The position numbers and the translations under genes were made by a program. A stretch of DNA of 64,000 nt from the NCBI RefSeq assembly GCF_900116145.1, contig NZ_FPAB01000011.1:1-64000 (forward strand), written 5' to 3'. Below the pieces are notes generated by a model. That model searched no databases, had not been told where the DNA came from, and saw only the letters and a program-made list of their open reading frames with translations. Origin of the DNA: Streptomyces harbinensis (GTDB taxonomy: Bacteria; Actinomycetota; Actinomycetes; Streptomycetales; Streptomycetaceae). Shown piece by piece: positions 33,415-43,461 of the stretch; the first letter of the stretch is position 1; the number at the start of each line of letters is the position of its first letter.

Positions 33415-34986
33415 ATGGCGGAGCTCACGATCCGGCCGGATGAGATCCGGAGCGCACTGGAGGATTTCGTCCAGTCGTACACCCCGGACGCGGCCTCGCA
33501 GGAAGAGGTCGGGACGGTCAGCGTTGCCGGTGACGGCATCGCGCGAGTCGAGGGGCTGCCCTCGGCCATGGCGAACGAGCTGCTGAAGTTCGAGGACGGC
33601 ACCCTCGGCCTCGCCCTCAACCTGGAGGAGCGCGAGATCGGCGCGGTCGTCCTGGGCGAGTTCAGCGGCATCGAGGAGGGCCAGCCGGTGCGCCGCACCG
33701 GCGAGGTGCTCTCGGTCGCGGTCGGCGAGGGCTACCTGGGCCGGGTCGTCGACCCGCTGGGCAACCCGATCGACGGCCTCGGCGAGATCGAGACCTCGGG
33801 CCGCCGCGCCCTGGAGCTGCGCGCGCCCGACGTCATGCAGCGCAAGTCGGTGCACGAGCCCATGGAGACCGGCTACAAGGCCGTGGACACCATGACGCCG
33901 ATCGGCCGTGGCCAGCGCCAGCTGATCATCGGTGACCGGCAGACCGGCAAGACCGCCCTCGCGGTCGACACGATCATCAACCAGCGCGACAACTGGCGCT
34001 CGGGCGACCCGAAGAAGCAGGTCCGCTGCATCTACGTCGCCATCGGCCAGAAGGGCTCCACCATCGCGTCCGTGCGCGGCGCCCTGGAGGAGGCCGGCGC
34101 GCTGGAGTACACGACGATCGTCGCCGCCCCCGCGTCCGACCCGGCCGGCTTCAAGTACATCGCCCCCTACACCGGCTCGGCCATCGGCCAGCACTGGATG
34201 TACGAGGGCAAGCACGTCCTGATCGTCTTCGACGACCTGTCGAAGCAGGCGGACGCCTACCGCGCGGTGTCGCTGCTGCTGCGCCGCCCGCCGGGCCGCG
34301 AGGCGTACCCCGGTGACGTCTTCTACCTGCACTCCCGGCTGCTGGAGCGCTGCGCGAAGCTGTCGGACGAGATGGGCGCCGGCTCCATGACCGGGCTGCC
34401 GATCGTGGAGACCAAGGCGAACGACGTGTCGGCGTTCATCCCGACCAACGTCATCTCCATCACCGACGGCCAGTGCTTCCTGGAGTCCGACCTGTTCAAC
34501 GCGGGCCAGCGCCCGGCGCTGAACGTCGGTATCTCCGTCTCCCGTGTCGGTGGTTCCGCCCAGCACAAGGCGATCCGCCAGGTCACCGGTTCGCTCCGGG
34601 TCGACCTCGCGCAATACCGCGAGCTGGAGGCGTTCGCCGCCTTCGGTTCCGACCTGGACGCGGCCTCCAAGGCCGCTCTGGAGCGGGGCAAGCGCATGGT
34701 CGAGCTGATCAAGCAGGACCAGTACAACCCGTACCCCACCGAGAACCAGGTCGTCTCCATCTGGGCCGGCACCAACGGTCTGATGGACGACATCCCGGTC
34801 GAGGACATCCGCCGCTTCGAGCGCGAGCTGCTGGACTGGCTCGGCCGCGAGAAGAAGGACCTGCTGACCTCCATCCGCGAGGGCGCCAAGATGTCGAACG
34901 ACACGCTTCAGGCGATCGCCGGCGCGGTCAGCTCCTTCAAGCAGCAGTTCGAGACCTCGGGCGGCAAGCTGCTGGGCGAGGGCTGA
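33415..34986 (+). CDS. atpA: F1Fo ATP synthase subunit alpha
   Basis: Encodes 523 aa. It supplies the non-catalytic nucleotide sites and the arginine finger. Walker A is GDRQTGKTALAVD, with ALEYTTIVAAPASDPAGFKY and the alpha signature PALNVGISVSRVGGSAQ. A GGAG RBS lies before the ATG after a 113-bp gap. Confidence 0.98.
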   Translation: MAELTIRPDEIRSALEDFVQSYTPDAASQEEVGTVSVAGDGIARVEGLPSAMANELLKFEDGTLGLALNLEEREIGAVVLGEFSGIEEGQPVRRTGEVLSVAVGEGYLGRVVDPLGNPIDGLGEIETSGRRALELRAPDVMQRKSVHEPMETGYKAVDTMTPIGRGQRQLIIGDRQTGKTALAVDTIINQRDNWRSGDPKKQVRCIYVAIGQKGSTIASVRGALEEAGALEYTTIVAAPASDPAGFKYIAPYTGSAIGQHWMYEGKHVLIVFDDLSKQADAYRAVSLLLRRPPGREAYPGDVFYLHSRLLERCAKLSDEMGAGSMTGLPIVETKANDVSAFIPTNVISITDGQCFLESDLFNAGQRPALNVGISVSRVGGSAQHKAIRQVTGSLRVDLAQYRELEAFAAFGSDLDAASKAALERGKRMVELIKQDQYNPYPTENQVVSIWAGTNGLMDDIPVEDIRRFERELLDWLGREKKDLLTSIREGAKMSNDTLQAIAGAVSSFKQQFETSGGKLLGEG

Positions 34987-34988
34987 TC

Positions 34989-35918
34989 ATGGGCGCTCAG
35001 ATTCGTGTCCTCAAGCGCCGGATCAAGTCCGTCACCGCCACGAAGAAGATCACCCGGGCGATGGAGATGATCGCCGCCTCGCGCATCGTCAAGGCGCAGC
35101 GCAAGGTGGCGGCGTCCACGCCGTACGCCGACGAGCTGACCAACGCGGTCACGGCCGTGGCGCACGGCTCGGACGTCAAGCACCCGCTGACGACCGAGGT
35201 GGAGCGCCCGCGGCGGGCCGCGCTGCTGCTGATCACCAGCGACCGCGGCCTGGCCGGCGGTTACTCCTCCAACGCCCTCAAGGCGGGGGAGCACCTGACC
35301 AGCGAGCTGGTGAGTGAAGGCAAGGAGGTCGACACGTACATCGTCGGCCGCAAGGGTGTGGCGTACTACGGGTTCCGGGAGCGGGCGATCACCGACTCCT
35401 GGACCGGCTTCACGGACAACCCGACCTACGCCGACGCCAAGATGGTCGCCGCGCCGCTCATCGAGGCCATGGAGCGTGACACCGACAAGGGCGGGGTGGA
35501 CGAGCTGCACATCGTCTTCACCGAGTTCGTGTCGATGATGACGCAGACCCCGGTGGAGCGGCGGCTGCTGCCGCTGACCTTCGAGAAGTCGGCGGAGGAG
35601 TCCGCGCAGGTCTTCGCCAAGGGCGCGCAGGCGCACGCCCTGTACGACTTCGAGCCCTCGGCGGAGAAGGTCCTCGACGCCCTGCTGCCCCGGTACGTCG
35701 AGAGCCGCATCTACAACGCCCTCCTCCAGGCCGCCGCGTCCAAGCACGCGGCCACCCGGCGGGCGATGAAGTCGGCGACCGACAACGCGGAGGAGCTCAT
35801 CAAGTCGCTGTCGCGGCTTGCCAACGCGGCCCGTCAGGCCGAAATCACCCAGGAAATCACCGAGATCGTCGGTGGCGCGAGCGCCTTGGCCGACGCGACC
35901 GCGGGAAGTGACCGATAA
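34989..35918 (+). CDS. atpG: F1Fo ATP synthase subunit gamma
   Basis: Encodes 309 aa. Central rotor shaft. N-terminal helix MGAQIRVLKRRIKSVTATKK with ITRAMEMIAASRI, Rossmann-like middle (ITSDRGLAGGYSSNALK), C-terminal helix ending in NAARQAEITQEITEIVGGA. The atpA stop is 2 bp upstream, so translation is coupled. Confidence 0.97.
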   Translation: MGAQIRVLKRRIKSVTATKKITRAMEMIAASRIVKAQRKVAASTPYADELTNAVTAVAHGSDVKHPLTTEVERPRRAALLLITSDRGLAGGYSSNALKAGEHLTSELVSEGKEVDTYIVGRKGVAYYGFRERAITDSWTGFTDNPTYADAKMVAAPLIEAMERDTDKGGVDELHIVFTEFVSMMTQTPVERRLLPLTFEKSAEESAQVFAKGAQAHALYDFEPSAEKVLDALLPRYVESRIYNALLQAAASKHAATRRAMKSATDNAEELIKSLSRLANAARQAEITQEITEIVGGASALADATAGSDR

Positions 35919-35920
35919 TC

Positions 35921-37375
<1,455 letters not shown>

Positions 37376-37397
37376 CCGGCACGCCCGTGGTGCGCGC

Positions 37398-37422
37398 GGA
37401 GGCGGGGGGTGCCCCCGCCTCC
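37398..37422 (+). terminator. Intercistronic hairpin between atpD and atpC
   Basis: GGAGGCGGGGG (37398-37408), loop GTG, CCCCCGCCTCC (37412-37422), perfect 11-bp stem. It is flanked by GGTGC and GCACC arms that could extend it. It lies inside an operon, so it may attenuate or process the mRNA, lowering epsilon relative to beta. Confidence 0.75.
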
Positions 37423-37471
37423 GGTGCACCGGCCATCTATTCTTCACATATCCAGGGGATGAGGAGCCATC

Positions 37472-37855
37472 GTGGCTGAGCTGCACGTCGAGTTGGTCGC
37501 CGCGGACCGGAAGGTCTGGTCGGGCGAGGCCAGCATGGTCGTCGCGCGCACCACTGCGGGTGACATCGGCATCCTGCCCGGGCACCAGCCGGTGCTCAGC
37601 GTGCTGCAGTCGGGTCCGGTGACCATCCGGACCACCGGGGCGAGCGGTGAGGGCACCGTCATCGCGGCGGTGCACGGCGGATTCCTGTCGTACACCGACG
37701 GTAAGCTGTCGCTGCTGGCGGAGATCGCCGAGCTGGCCGACGAGATCGACGTCGAGCGTGCGGAGCGTTCCCTGGAGCAGGCCAAGGCGGATGCGGACGC
37801 CGCCGCCGAACGGCGCGCGGACGTCCGGCTGCGTGCCGTGGCGGCGGGGCGCTGA
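37472..37855 (+). CDS. atpC: F1Fo ATP synthase subunit epsilon
   Basis: Encodes 127 aa from GTG 37472. An N-terminal beta sandwich (AELHVELVAADRKVWSGEAS, GDIGILPGHQPVLSVLQSG) is followed by a C-terminal helix pair (EIDVERAERSLEQAKADADA). It couples rotor to c-ring and inhibits hydrolysis. RBS GGATGAGGAG. Confidence 0.96.
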   Translation: MAELHVELVAADRKVWSGEASMVVARTTAGDIGILPGHQPVLSVLQSGPVTIRTTGASGEGTVIAAVHGGFLSYTDGKLSLLAEIAELADEIDVERAERSLEQAKADADAAAERRADVRLRAVAAGR

Positions 37856-37897
37856 TTCGCACGACGGACACACAACGGGGCGAGGAGGTCGGTTGAG

Positions 37898-38344
37898 ATG
37901 GTCCTCGCGTTGGTTGTGGTCGGCGCCGTGCTGGCGCTGGTCGTGCTGGGACTGCTCGGGTTCGGCGTACGCAGGCGGCTGATCCAGCGGCTGGGCGGTA
38001 CGTTCGACTGTTCGGCGCGCTTCCGGGCGCCGACCGCGGGGCAGTCCCTGGGCAAGGGCTGGATCTATGGGGTCGCACGCTACAACGGAGACCGGGTGGA
38101 GTGGTTCCGGGTCTTCTCGTACGCGGTGCGGCCCCGTCGCGCGCTGGAGCGCGACCGCATCCAGGTCCGCGAGCGGCGGCAGCCGCAGGGCGAGGAGGAA
38201 CTGGCGCTGCTCTCCGGCGCCGTGGTGCTCTCCTGCCGGCACGACGGGGACGACGTGGAGCTGGCGATGAGCGAGGACGCGCTGACCGGCTTCCTCGCCT
38301 GGCTGGAGGCGGCACCGCCCGGCCAGCGGGTGAACGTGGCATAG
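37898..38344 (+). CDS. DUF2550-family membrane protein
   Basis: Encodes 148 aa. One N-terminal membrane helix (about 2-22) precedes a cytoplasmic beta-rich domain: GGTFDCSARFRAPTAGQSLG, GWIYGVARYNGDRVEWFRVF. Proteins of this family sit next to atpC in many actinobacteria; function unknown. It starts 42 bp after atpC with GGCGAGGAGG as RBS, so it belongs to the atp transcript. Confidence 0.85.
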   Translation: MVLALVVVGAVLALVVLGLLGFGVRRRLIQRLGGTFDCSARFRAPTAGQSLGKGWIYGVARYNGDRVEWFRVFSYAVRPRRALERDRIQVRERRQPQGEEELALLSGAVVLSCRHDGDDVELAMSEDALTGFLAWLEAAPPGQRVNVA

Positions 38345-38494
38345 ACCGCTGACGCGGGCCCGCCCGGGGGCCGAAGCCGGGGCGGTGAGCGACCCGAAGG
38401 ACCCGGCCCAGTACCGGCCGTCGTGCTCCTGGTCCGGGCCGTGGTGGTGCCCGCAGACGTCGGCCGCCCGCGCGCACGGTGGACGGCACACGGC

Positions 38495-38535
38495 GGGGCA
38501 CGGCCGGGCGTCCTTCCGGGCGCCGGCCGTGCCCC
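38495..38535. terminator. Chitinase-end hairpin
   Basis: GGGGCACGGCCGGGCG (38495-38510) pairs with CGCCGGCCGTGCCCC (38521-38535) with one bulged base. It lies just beyond the chitinase stop and between two convergent transcripts, so probably works in both directions. Confidence 0.75.
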
Positions 38536-38548
38536 TGGTGGCGGTGGG

Positions 38549-39832
38549 TCAGCTCAGACCGGTGTGGATGGCGTCGACGAGGGCGCCGTCCGCGCTGTCA
38601 CCGGAGAACTCCCAGAAGAAGGCACCGCCCAGGCCCTGGTCCTTGGCCCAGCCCATCTTGTCGGTGACCGTCTGCGGGGTGTCGTAGCTCCACCACTGGC
38701 TGCCGCAGTGCGCGTACGCGGTGCCGGCGACCGTACCGGTGGCGGGGCAGGTGGTGGCGAGGACCTTGTAGTCCTCGATGCCCGCCTCGTAGGTGCCCGG
38801 CGCGGCGCCGGAGGCGGTGCCGCCCGGTGCCGCCTGGCTCACGCCGGTCCAGCCGCGGCCGTAGAAGCCGATGCCCAGCAGCAGCTTCTCGCTGGGCACG
38901 CCCTGGGCCTTGAGCTTGCTGATGGCGGCGGCGCTGTTGAAGCCGTCCTGCGGGATGCCGTCGTAGCTCTCCAGCGGGGAGTGCGGGGCGGTGGGTCCGG
39001 TGGGGGCCCAGGCGCCGAAGAAGTCGTAGGTCATCACGGCGAGGTAGTCGGCGTACTCGGCGCCCCGCGCGTAGTCGGCGGCGTCGATCTTGCCGCCGTC
39101 GGAGGCGTCGGCGGTGATGGCCGCGGTGACCAGCTGGTCGCCGAAGACGCCGCGGAACGCCTGCATCATGTCGCCGAAGACGGCCGGGCCCGAGGTGTCA
39201 CAGCTGTCGCCGCAGGCGTTGGGGTACTCCCAGTCGAGGTCGATGCCGTCGAACACCCCTTCCCAGCGCGGATCGTTGACCAGGTTGTAGCAGGACTGGG
39301 CGAACCGCTCGGGGTTCTGCATGGCCTCGCCGAAGCCCTTGGACCAGGTCCAGCCGCCGAAGGACCACAGCACCTTGAGGTCCGGGTTCAGCTCCTTGAG
39401 CTGGCGCAGCTGGTTGAAGTTGCCGCGCAGGGCGCCGGTGTCCCAGCTGTCGGCCTGGCCGGAGACGGACTCGGCGGCGCTGTAGAAGCGGTCGTAGGCG
39501 GCGTAGGAGTCGCCGATCGTACATTCGCCGTTCTGGACGTTGCCGAAGGCGTAGTTGATGTGGGTGATCTTGTCGGCCGAGCCGGAGTCCACGATGTTCT
39601 TGACGTGGTAGTTCCGGTCGTAGACGCCCCACTCGGCGAAGTAGCCGAGCTTGACGTCACCGGCGGTGGTGGTCACCTCCTGGGCGGCGGGGGCGGTGGC
39701 GCCGGTGTCCTCGCCGGCCTGGGAGGTGGAGGCGAAGGCCAGCATGCCGCCGAGCGGCAGGGTGAGGGCCGCGGTGATGGCGACGGCCTTGCGCTTGGTG
39801 CTGCTCAGGGATCGGTGTAGCCCCTTGCTCAC
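38549..39832 (-). CDS. Secreted chitinase, glycoside hydrolase family 18
   Basis: Encodes 427 aa. The signal peptide runs to about Ala-39 (STSQAGE). The single GH18 barrel has the catalytic DGIDLDWEYP (general acid Glu) and LKVLWSFGGWTWSKGF. MTYDFFGAW and the final WEFSGD also fit. No carbohydrate-binding domain is present. It hydrolyses chitin outside the cell to chito-oligosaccharides. The promoter at 39877-39905 contains a DasR-like operator, which predicts repression until N-acetylglucosamine signals accumulate. I recall a GH18 gene in this place in S. coelicolor. Confidence 0.94.
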   Translation of the reverse strand: MSKGLHRSLSSTKRKAVAITAALTLPLGGMLAFASTSQAGEDTGATAPAAQEVTTTAGDVKLGYFAEWGVYDRNYHVKNIVDSGSADKITHINYAFGNVQNGECTIGDSYAAYDRFYSAAESVSGQADSWDTGALRGNFNQLRQLKELNPDLKVLWSFGGWTWSKGFGEAMQNPERFAQSCYNLVNDPRWEGVFDGIDLDWEYPNACGDSCDTSGPAVFGDMMQAFRGVFGDQLVTAAITADASDGGKIDAADYARGAEYADYLAVMTYDFFGAWAPTGPTAPHSPLESYDGIPQDGFNSAAAISKLKAQGVPSEKLLLGIGFYGRGWTGVSQAAPGGTASGAAPGTYEAGIEDYKVLATTCPATGTVAGTAYAHCGSQWWSYDTPQTVTDKMGWAKDQGLGGAFFWEFSGDSADGALVDAIHTGLS

Positions 39833-39876
39833 GGGTCGCTCCTTGGTGGGGGAGAGGTGGGGGGAACTGACCAGGG

Positions 39877-39905
39877 AGCGTAGAGAGGTCTGGACCAGTG
39901 GTCAA
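39877..39905 (-). promoter_or_regulatory. Chitinase promoter with DasR-type operator
   Basis: On the minus strand TTGACC (39905-39900), a 17-nt spacer and TACGCT (39882-39877) form a near-consensus promoter. The spacer holds ACTGGTCCAGACCTCT (39899-39884), which matches the DasR element AGTGGTCTAGACCACT allowing G/C at the second base, in 14 of 16 positions. A binder here would block RNA polymerase. Confidence 0.8.
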
Positions 39906-39943
39906 TGGGGTCCGTACCAAGGAAAGCCGGGCTTGCGACCGCC

Positions 39944-40642
39944 TTAAGACGCCGTTGAGGAAGGAGGGTTGGGTGAGGCGGACGGGCCGGGACGGATGTC
40001 CGCCTCCTGGGCCAGGACGGCGGCCTGCACCCGGCTGCGCAGGCCCAGTTTCCCCAGCAGCCGGCTGACATGCGTCTTCACGGTCGCCTCGGCCAGCGAC
40101 AGTTCGGCGGCGATCTGCGCGTTGGAGCGGCCCGCCCCGATCTGCGCGAGCACCTCGCGTTCGCGGGGAGTCAGCGAGCCGAGGGCGGCGGCGTCGGCCG
40201 CCGGGACGGACGGTGCCCGGCTGGAGCGGGCGAACTCGCCGATCAGCCGCCGGGTGACGGCCGGGGCGATCATGCCCTCGCCCGCGTGCACGGTGCGCAC
40301 CGCCTCGATCAGGGTGGTGGCCTCGCTGTCCTTGAGCAGAAAACCGGCCGCGCCGGCCCGCAGCGCGCCGAACACGTACGCGTCCAGGTCGAAGGTGGTC
40401 AGCACCAGGACGTCCGCGATGCCCTCCCCGGTGATCTCGCGCGTCGCGGACACCCCGTCCAGACGGGGCATCTGGATGTCCATCAGCACCACGTCGGGGC
40501 GCAGTTCCCGGGCCAGCCGGACCGCCTCCACCCCGTCGGCGGCCTCGCCCACCACCTCGATGTCGGCGGCGCTGCGCAGGATCAGCACGAGGCCGAGGCG
40601 CACCGCTGACTGGTCCTCGGCGATGATAACCCGGATGGTCAC
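39944..40642 (-). CDS. NarL/FixJ-family response regulator
   Basis: Encodes 232 aa. The receiver domain (IIAEDQSAVRLGL, phospho-Asp in DVVLMDIQMPRLDG, LLKDSEA) is followed by a LuxR-type HTH (LTPREREVLAQIGAGRSNAQ, then IAAELSLAEATVKTHVSRLL). The GTG start at 40642 overlaps the stop of its kinase, so they form a coupled two-component operon. The target is unknown. The chitinase gene lies downstream on the same strand but has its own promoter. Confidence 0.93.
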   Translation of the reverse strand: MTIRVIIAEDQSAVRLGLVLILRSAADIEVVGEAADGVEAVRLARELRPDVVLMDIQMPRLDGVSATREITGEGIADVLVLTTFDLDAYVFGALRAGAAGFLLKDSEATTLIEAVRTVHAGEGMIAPAVTRRLIGEFARSSRAPSVPAADAAALGSLTPREREVLAQIGAGRSNAQIAAELSLAEATVKTHVSRLLGKLGLRSRVQAAVLAQEADIRPGPSASPNPPSSTAS

Positions 40643-41838
40643 GGGGCGGGGTTCCCTTCGGTGAGCGGGATGCGGGCGAGCACCTGCCAGCGCCCGCCGT
40701 CCTCGTCCTCGTGCGGGCCGGCGCTGAGCGTACCGCCGAGCAGCGCGACCCGTTCGCGCATCCCGGTGAGCCCGGCCCCCGAACCCGGCGCCCTCGGACG
40801 GCTGCCCGCGTCGCCGGGCGCGGCGTACGGGCTGGTCACCCGCACCGTGAGGGCCTGCGCCTCGCGCCGCAGCCGGACCGCGACCTCGCCGGGCGCGGCG
40901 TGCTTGAGCGCGTTGGTGAGGGATTCCTGGACGATGCGGTAGGCGGCCAGTTCCACCGGCGCGGGCAGCGGGGGCCCCTCGTCCGGCCCGGGGTCGGCGG
41001 TGATCCGCAGCCGGCCCGCGGCGCTGCGCTCGGCGCGGGCGACCAGCGTGTCCAGCGATTCCAGACCGGGCAGCGCCTCGGGGCCGGTGTCGGGGCCGGG
41101 GGTGCGCAGGATGCCGATGAGACGGCGCATCTCGGCCAGGCCCTGGGTGCTGTTCTCCCGGATGACGGTCAGGGCGTCCCGGGAGGCGCCGGGCTCGTCC
41201 AGGGTCAGGGCGGCGGTGGAGTGGATGGCGATCGCGGACAGGTGGTTGGCGACCACGTCGTGCAGTTCGCGGGCCATCCGGGCGCGTTCCTCGGTGACGG
41301 CCTGCACCCGGTCCATCTCGGCCAGCAGCGCGGTCTGTTCGGCGCGCAGCCGGGCGTGCGCGGCGGATTCCCGGTGGCCGCGCACGATGGCGGCGGTCCA
41401 GGCGGGGGTGGCGGTGACGGCGGCGGCCAGCACCCCGAGGATCAGGGCCTGCGGGTCGCGCAGCCACACCAGGGAGCCCACCGTGACGGCCACGGTGAAG
41501 GCGACGCTGGCCCGCAGCACCAGCCGGCTCAGCCGGGCGCCGCCGTACAGCACGGCCGCGTACACCGCGTCCGAGTACATCAGCAGGACCGCGAGCAGCC
41601 CGCTGAAGAGGCCGTCCCAGATCACCGCGACGGTGCCGATGGCCAGACACCAGCCGGGGGCGCTGCGGCGCAGGAGTTCGGCGCCGCACATGACGAGCAG
41701 CCCGGCGAGCGCGAGCGGCGAGTAGGGGCCGACGGTGATCACGGAGAAGATGTCGTAGCCCACGCCGGTCAGTCCGCCGAGCAGTCCGGCGACCGCGATG
41801 CCGATGTCGTAGCGGTGAGGGCGGACGGGCGCGGGCAT
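40639..41838 (-). CDS. Sensor histidine kinase (HisKA_3 type)
   Basis: Encodes 399 aa. About five N-terminal membrane helices without a large outer loop suggest sensing within or near the membrane. The phospho-acceptor His is in ERARMARELHDVVANHLSAI. The ATPase domain has AYRIVQESLTNALKHAAPGE and GAGLTGMRERVALLGG. The partner response regulator overlaps by 4 bp. The family includes stress and antibiotic-sensing DesK/LiaS-like kinases; stimulus unknown. Confidence 0.92.
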   Translation of the reverse strand: MPAPVRPHRYDIGIAVAGLLGGLTGVGYDIFSVITVGPYSPLALAGLLVMCGAELLRRSAPGWCLAIGTVAVIWDGLFSGLLAVLLMYSDAVYAAVLYGGARLSRLVLRASVAFTVAVTVGSLVWLRDPQALILGVLAAAVTATPAWTAAIVRGHRESAAHARLRAEQTALLAEMDRVQAVTEERARMARELHDVVANHLSAIAIHSTAALTLDEPGASRDALTVIRENSTQGLAEMRRLIGILRTPGPDTGPEALPGLESLDTLVARAERSAAGRLRITADPGPDEGPPLPAPVELAAYRIVQESLTNALKHAAPGEVAVRLRREAQALTVRVTSPYAAPGDAGSRPRAPGSGAGLTGMRERVALLGGTLSAGPHEDEDGGRWQVLARIPLTEGNPAP

Positions 41839-41918
41839 GGAACCATCTCAGCATGCCGGGGGTCTTGTCGGAGAACGCGGGACGGTGTCGTGGCCCGGCG
41901 TGAGGGGGAGAGGAAATC

Positions 41919-42650
41919 ATGTTCTGGACCGGGATCGCCGCACTGGTGGTGGCCGGACTGCTGGCGCTGGGCGCCCGCGCCGTACGGCGGCGGGTGCGGG
42001 CCATCGTGACGGCCGATCTGCTGACGGTGCGGGAGCTGCGGCAACTGCACCGGGCGGCGGTGGAGGCGGCGGGGGAGGACAGCTTCCGGTACCGCTGCGA
42101 GATCGCCGGGGTGGCGCGGCCGAGGAACACCAAGCCGGTGCTCGTGTCGGAGCTGGCCGGGGTGGAGTGCGTGTGGCACCGGCACCGCGTCACCCACCGG
42201 TACTGGGAGTGGACCACCGACCGGAACGGCAAGCGGGTGCGGCGTACCCGGGAGCGGGTCGTCGCGGAGCGGACCAGCTCGGCGGCGTTCCGGATCGAGG
42301 ACGCCACCGGCAGCATGGTCGTCCAAGGCGGCGGGACGAAGGTCGGCGGCGCCGAACGGGTCATGGACGGCTTCGAACGCGGCGGTGGTGGCAGCGGCAC
42401 GATCGGCTTCCGCCGCCAGGAGTGGGTGCTGCGGCCGGGGCGGGAGATGCACGTCCTGGGGGAGGCGGCCGACGACGGGGGCACCCTGGTGCTGCGCAAA
42501 CCCGCGGACGGCGGGATGTTCACGGTCTCGACCGAGAACCGGCAACGGCGGATCGAGCGGGAACGCGCCACACATCTGGGGCTGTGGATCGGCGCGCTGG
42601 TGACCGCCCCGGTGGGGCCGGTGCTGCTGGTCCTGGCGCTGCTGCGCTAG
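41919..42650 (+). CDS. GIDE-domain-like membrane protein
   Basis: Encodes 243 aa with a membrane helix at each end (about 2-20 and 218-242) and a soluble beta-rich middle. The middle (YRCEIAGVARPRNTKPVLVS, ELAGVECVWHRHRVTHRYWE) looks like the GIDE domain of mitochondrial MUL1/MULAN, also found in bacterial membrane proteins without a RING finger. No catalytic residues are evident. RBS GGGGAGAGGAA precedes the ATG. Function unknown. Confidence 0.7.
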   Translation: MFWTGIAALVVAGLLALGARAVRRRVRAIVTADLLTVRELRQLHRAAVEAAGEDSFRYRCEIAGVARPRNTKPVLVSELAGVECVWHRHRVTHRYWEWTTDRNGKRVRRTRERVVAERTSSAAFRIEDATGSMVVQGGGTKVGGAERVMDGFERGGGGSGTIGFRRQEWVLRPGREMHVLGEAADDGGTLVLRKPADGGMFTVSTENRQRRIERERATHLGLWIGALVTAPVGPVLLVLALLR

Positions 42651-42854
42651 GGGTAGTGCCCTGTGAGGTTGGGGACGCCCCTGGCGGGCGCCCGGGTTGC
42701 CGCCGTCGCCGACCGGTACACCTCCGCGGGACCACGGCGGGCGGCCCGCGCCCGTACACCGAAGTGTGTAGTGCGCAGGGGCGGATCTCCTCACCGGTGA
42801 CGACGCCGGGGCGCGCGGCGGGCGGCAGGCTGGAGGGGTACGGAGGGAGCCCTT

Positions 42855-43433
42855 GTGATCGTCTCACTGATCATCGGTGCCGAGATCGCCTTCTGGTTGG
42901 TGCTGGCGGCCGGCCTCGCGGTGCGGTACGCGCTGCGCAGGCCCCGGGCGGGTGGCCTGCTGCTGCTGTGCGTGCCGCTGATCGACCTGGTGCTGCTGAC
43001 GGCCACCGCGCTCGACCTGCGCGGCGGCGCCGAGCCGCAGTGGTCGCACACGCTGGCGGTGCTGTACCTGGGCTTCACGGTGGGCTACGGGCACTATCTG
43101 ATCCACTGGGCCGACGGCTGGGCGGCGCACCGCTGGGCGGGCGCGCCGCGTCCGGCGAAGCCGCCCCGGTACGGCTGGGCCAGGGCCCGGCACGAGTGGC
43201 GGCTGTGGCGGCTGACGCTGGTGGGGATGGGCGTCTCGCTGCTGGTGGCGCAGCTGATGATCTGGCTGATCGACCGCCCGGGGGCGGCCGACACCCTGCG
43301 CGGCTCCCAGCTGGCGGCCCTGCGCATCCTGGGCATCCACGGCATCATCGCGCTCAGCTACACGGTCTGGCGGAAGAAGGACCCGGCCGCCGGGGCCGGC
43401 CCGGCGCCGCAGCGCCCGGTGGCGGCACGCTGA
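42855..43433 (+). CDS. Integral membrane protein of unknown function
   Basis: Encodes 192 aa from a GTG with GGAGGGAG upstream. Five or so membrane helices (LIIGAEIAFWLVLAAGLAVR, AGGLLLLCVPLIDLVLLTAT, LAVLYLGFTVGYGHYLIHWA, and two more). The cytoplasmic RYGWARARHEWRLWRLTLVG is a conserved-looking loop. I do not recognise a named function. Convergent with a pseudogene. Confidence 0.78.
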   Translation: MIVSLIIGAEIAFWLVLAAGLAVRYALRRPRAGGLLLLCVPLIDLVLLTATALDLRGGAEPQWSHTLAVLYLGFTVGYGHYLIHWADGWAAHRWAGAPRPAKPPRYGWARARHEWRLWRLTLVGMGVSLLVAQLMIWLIDRPGAADTLRGSQLAALRILGIHGIIALSYTVWRKKDPAAGAGPAPQRPVAAR

Positions 43434-43461
43434 CCGCGCCGCCACCGGCCGGGGCCCGCCG

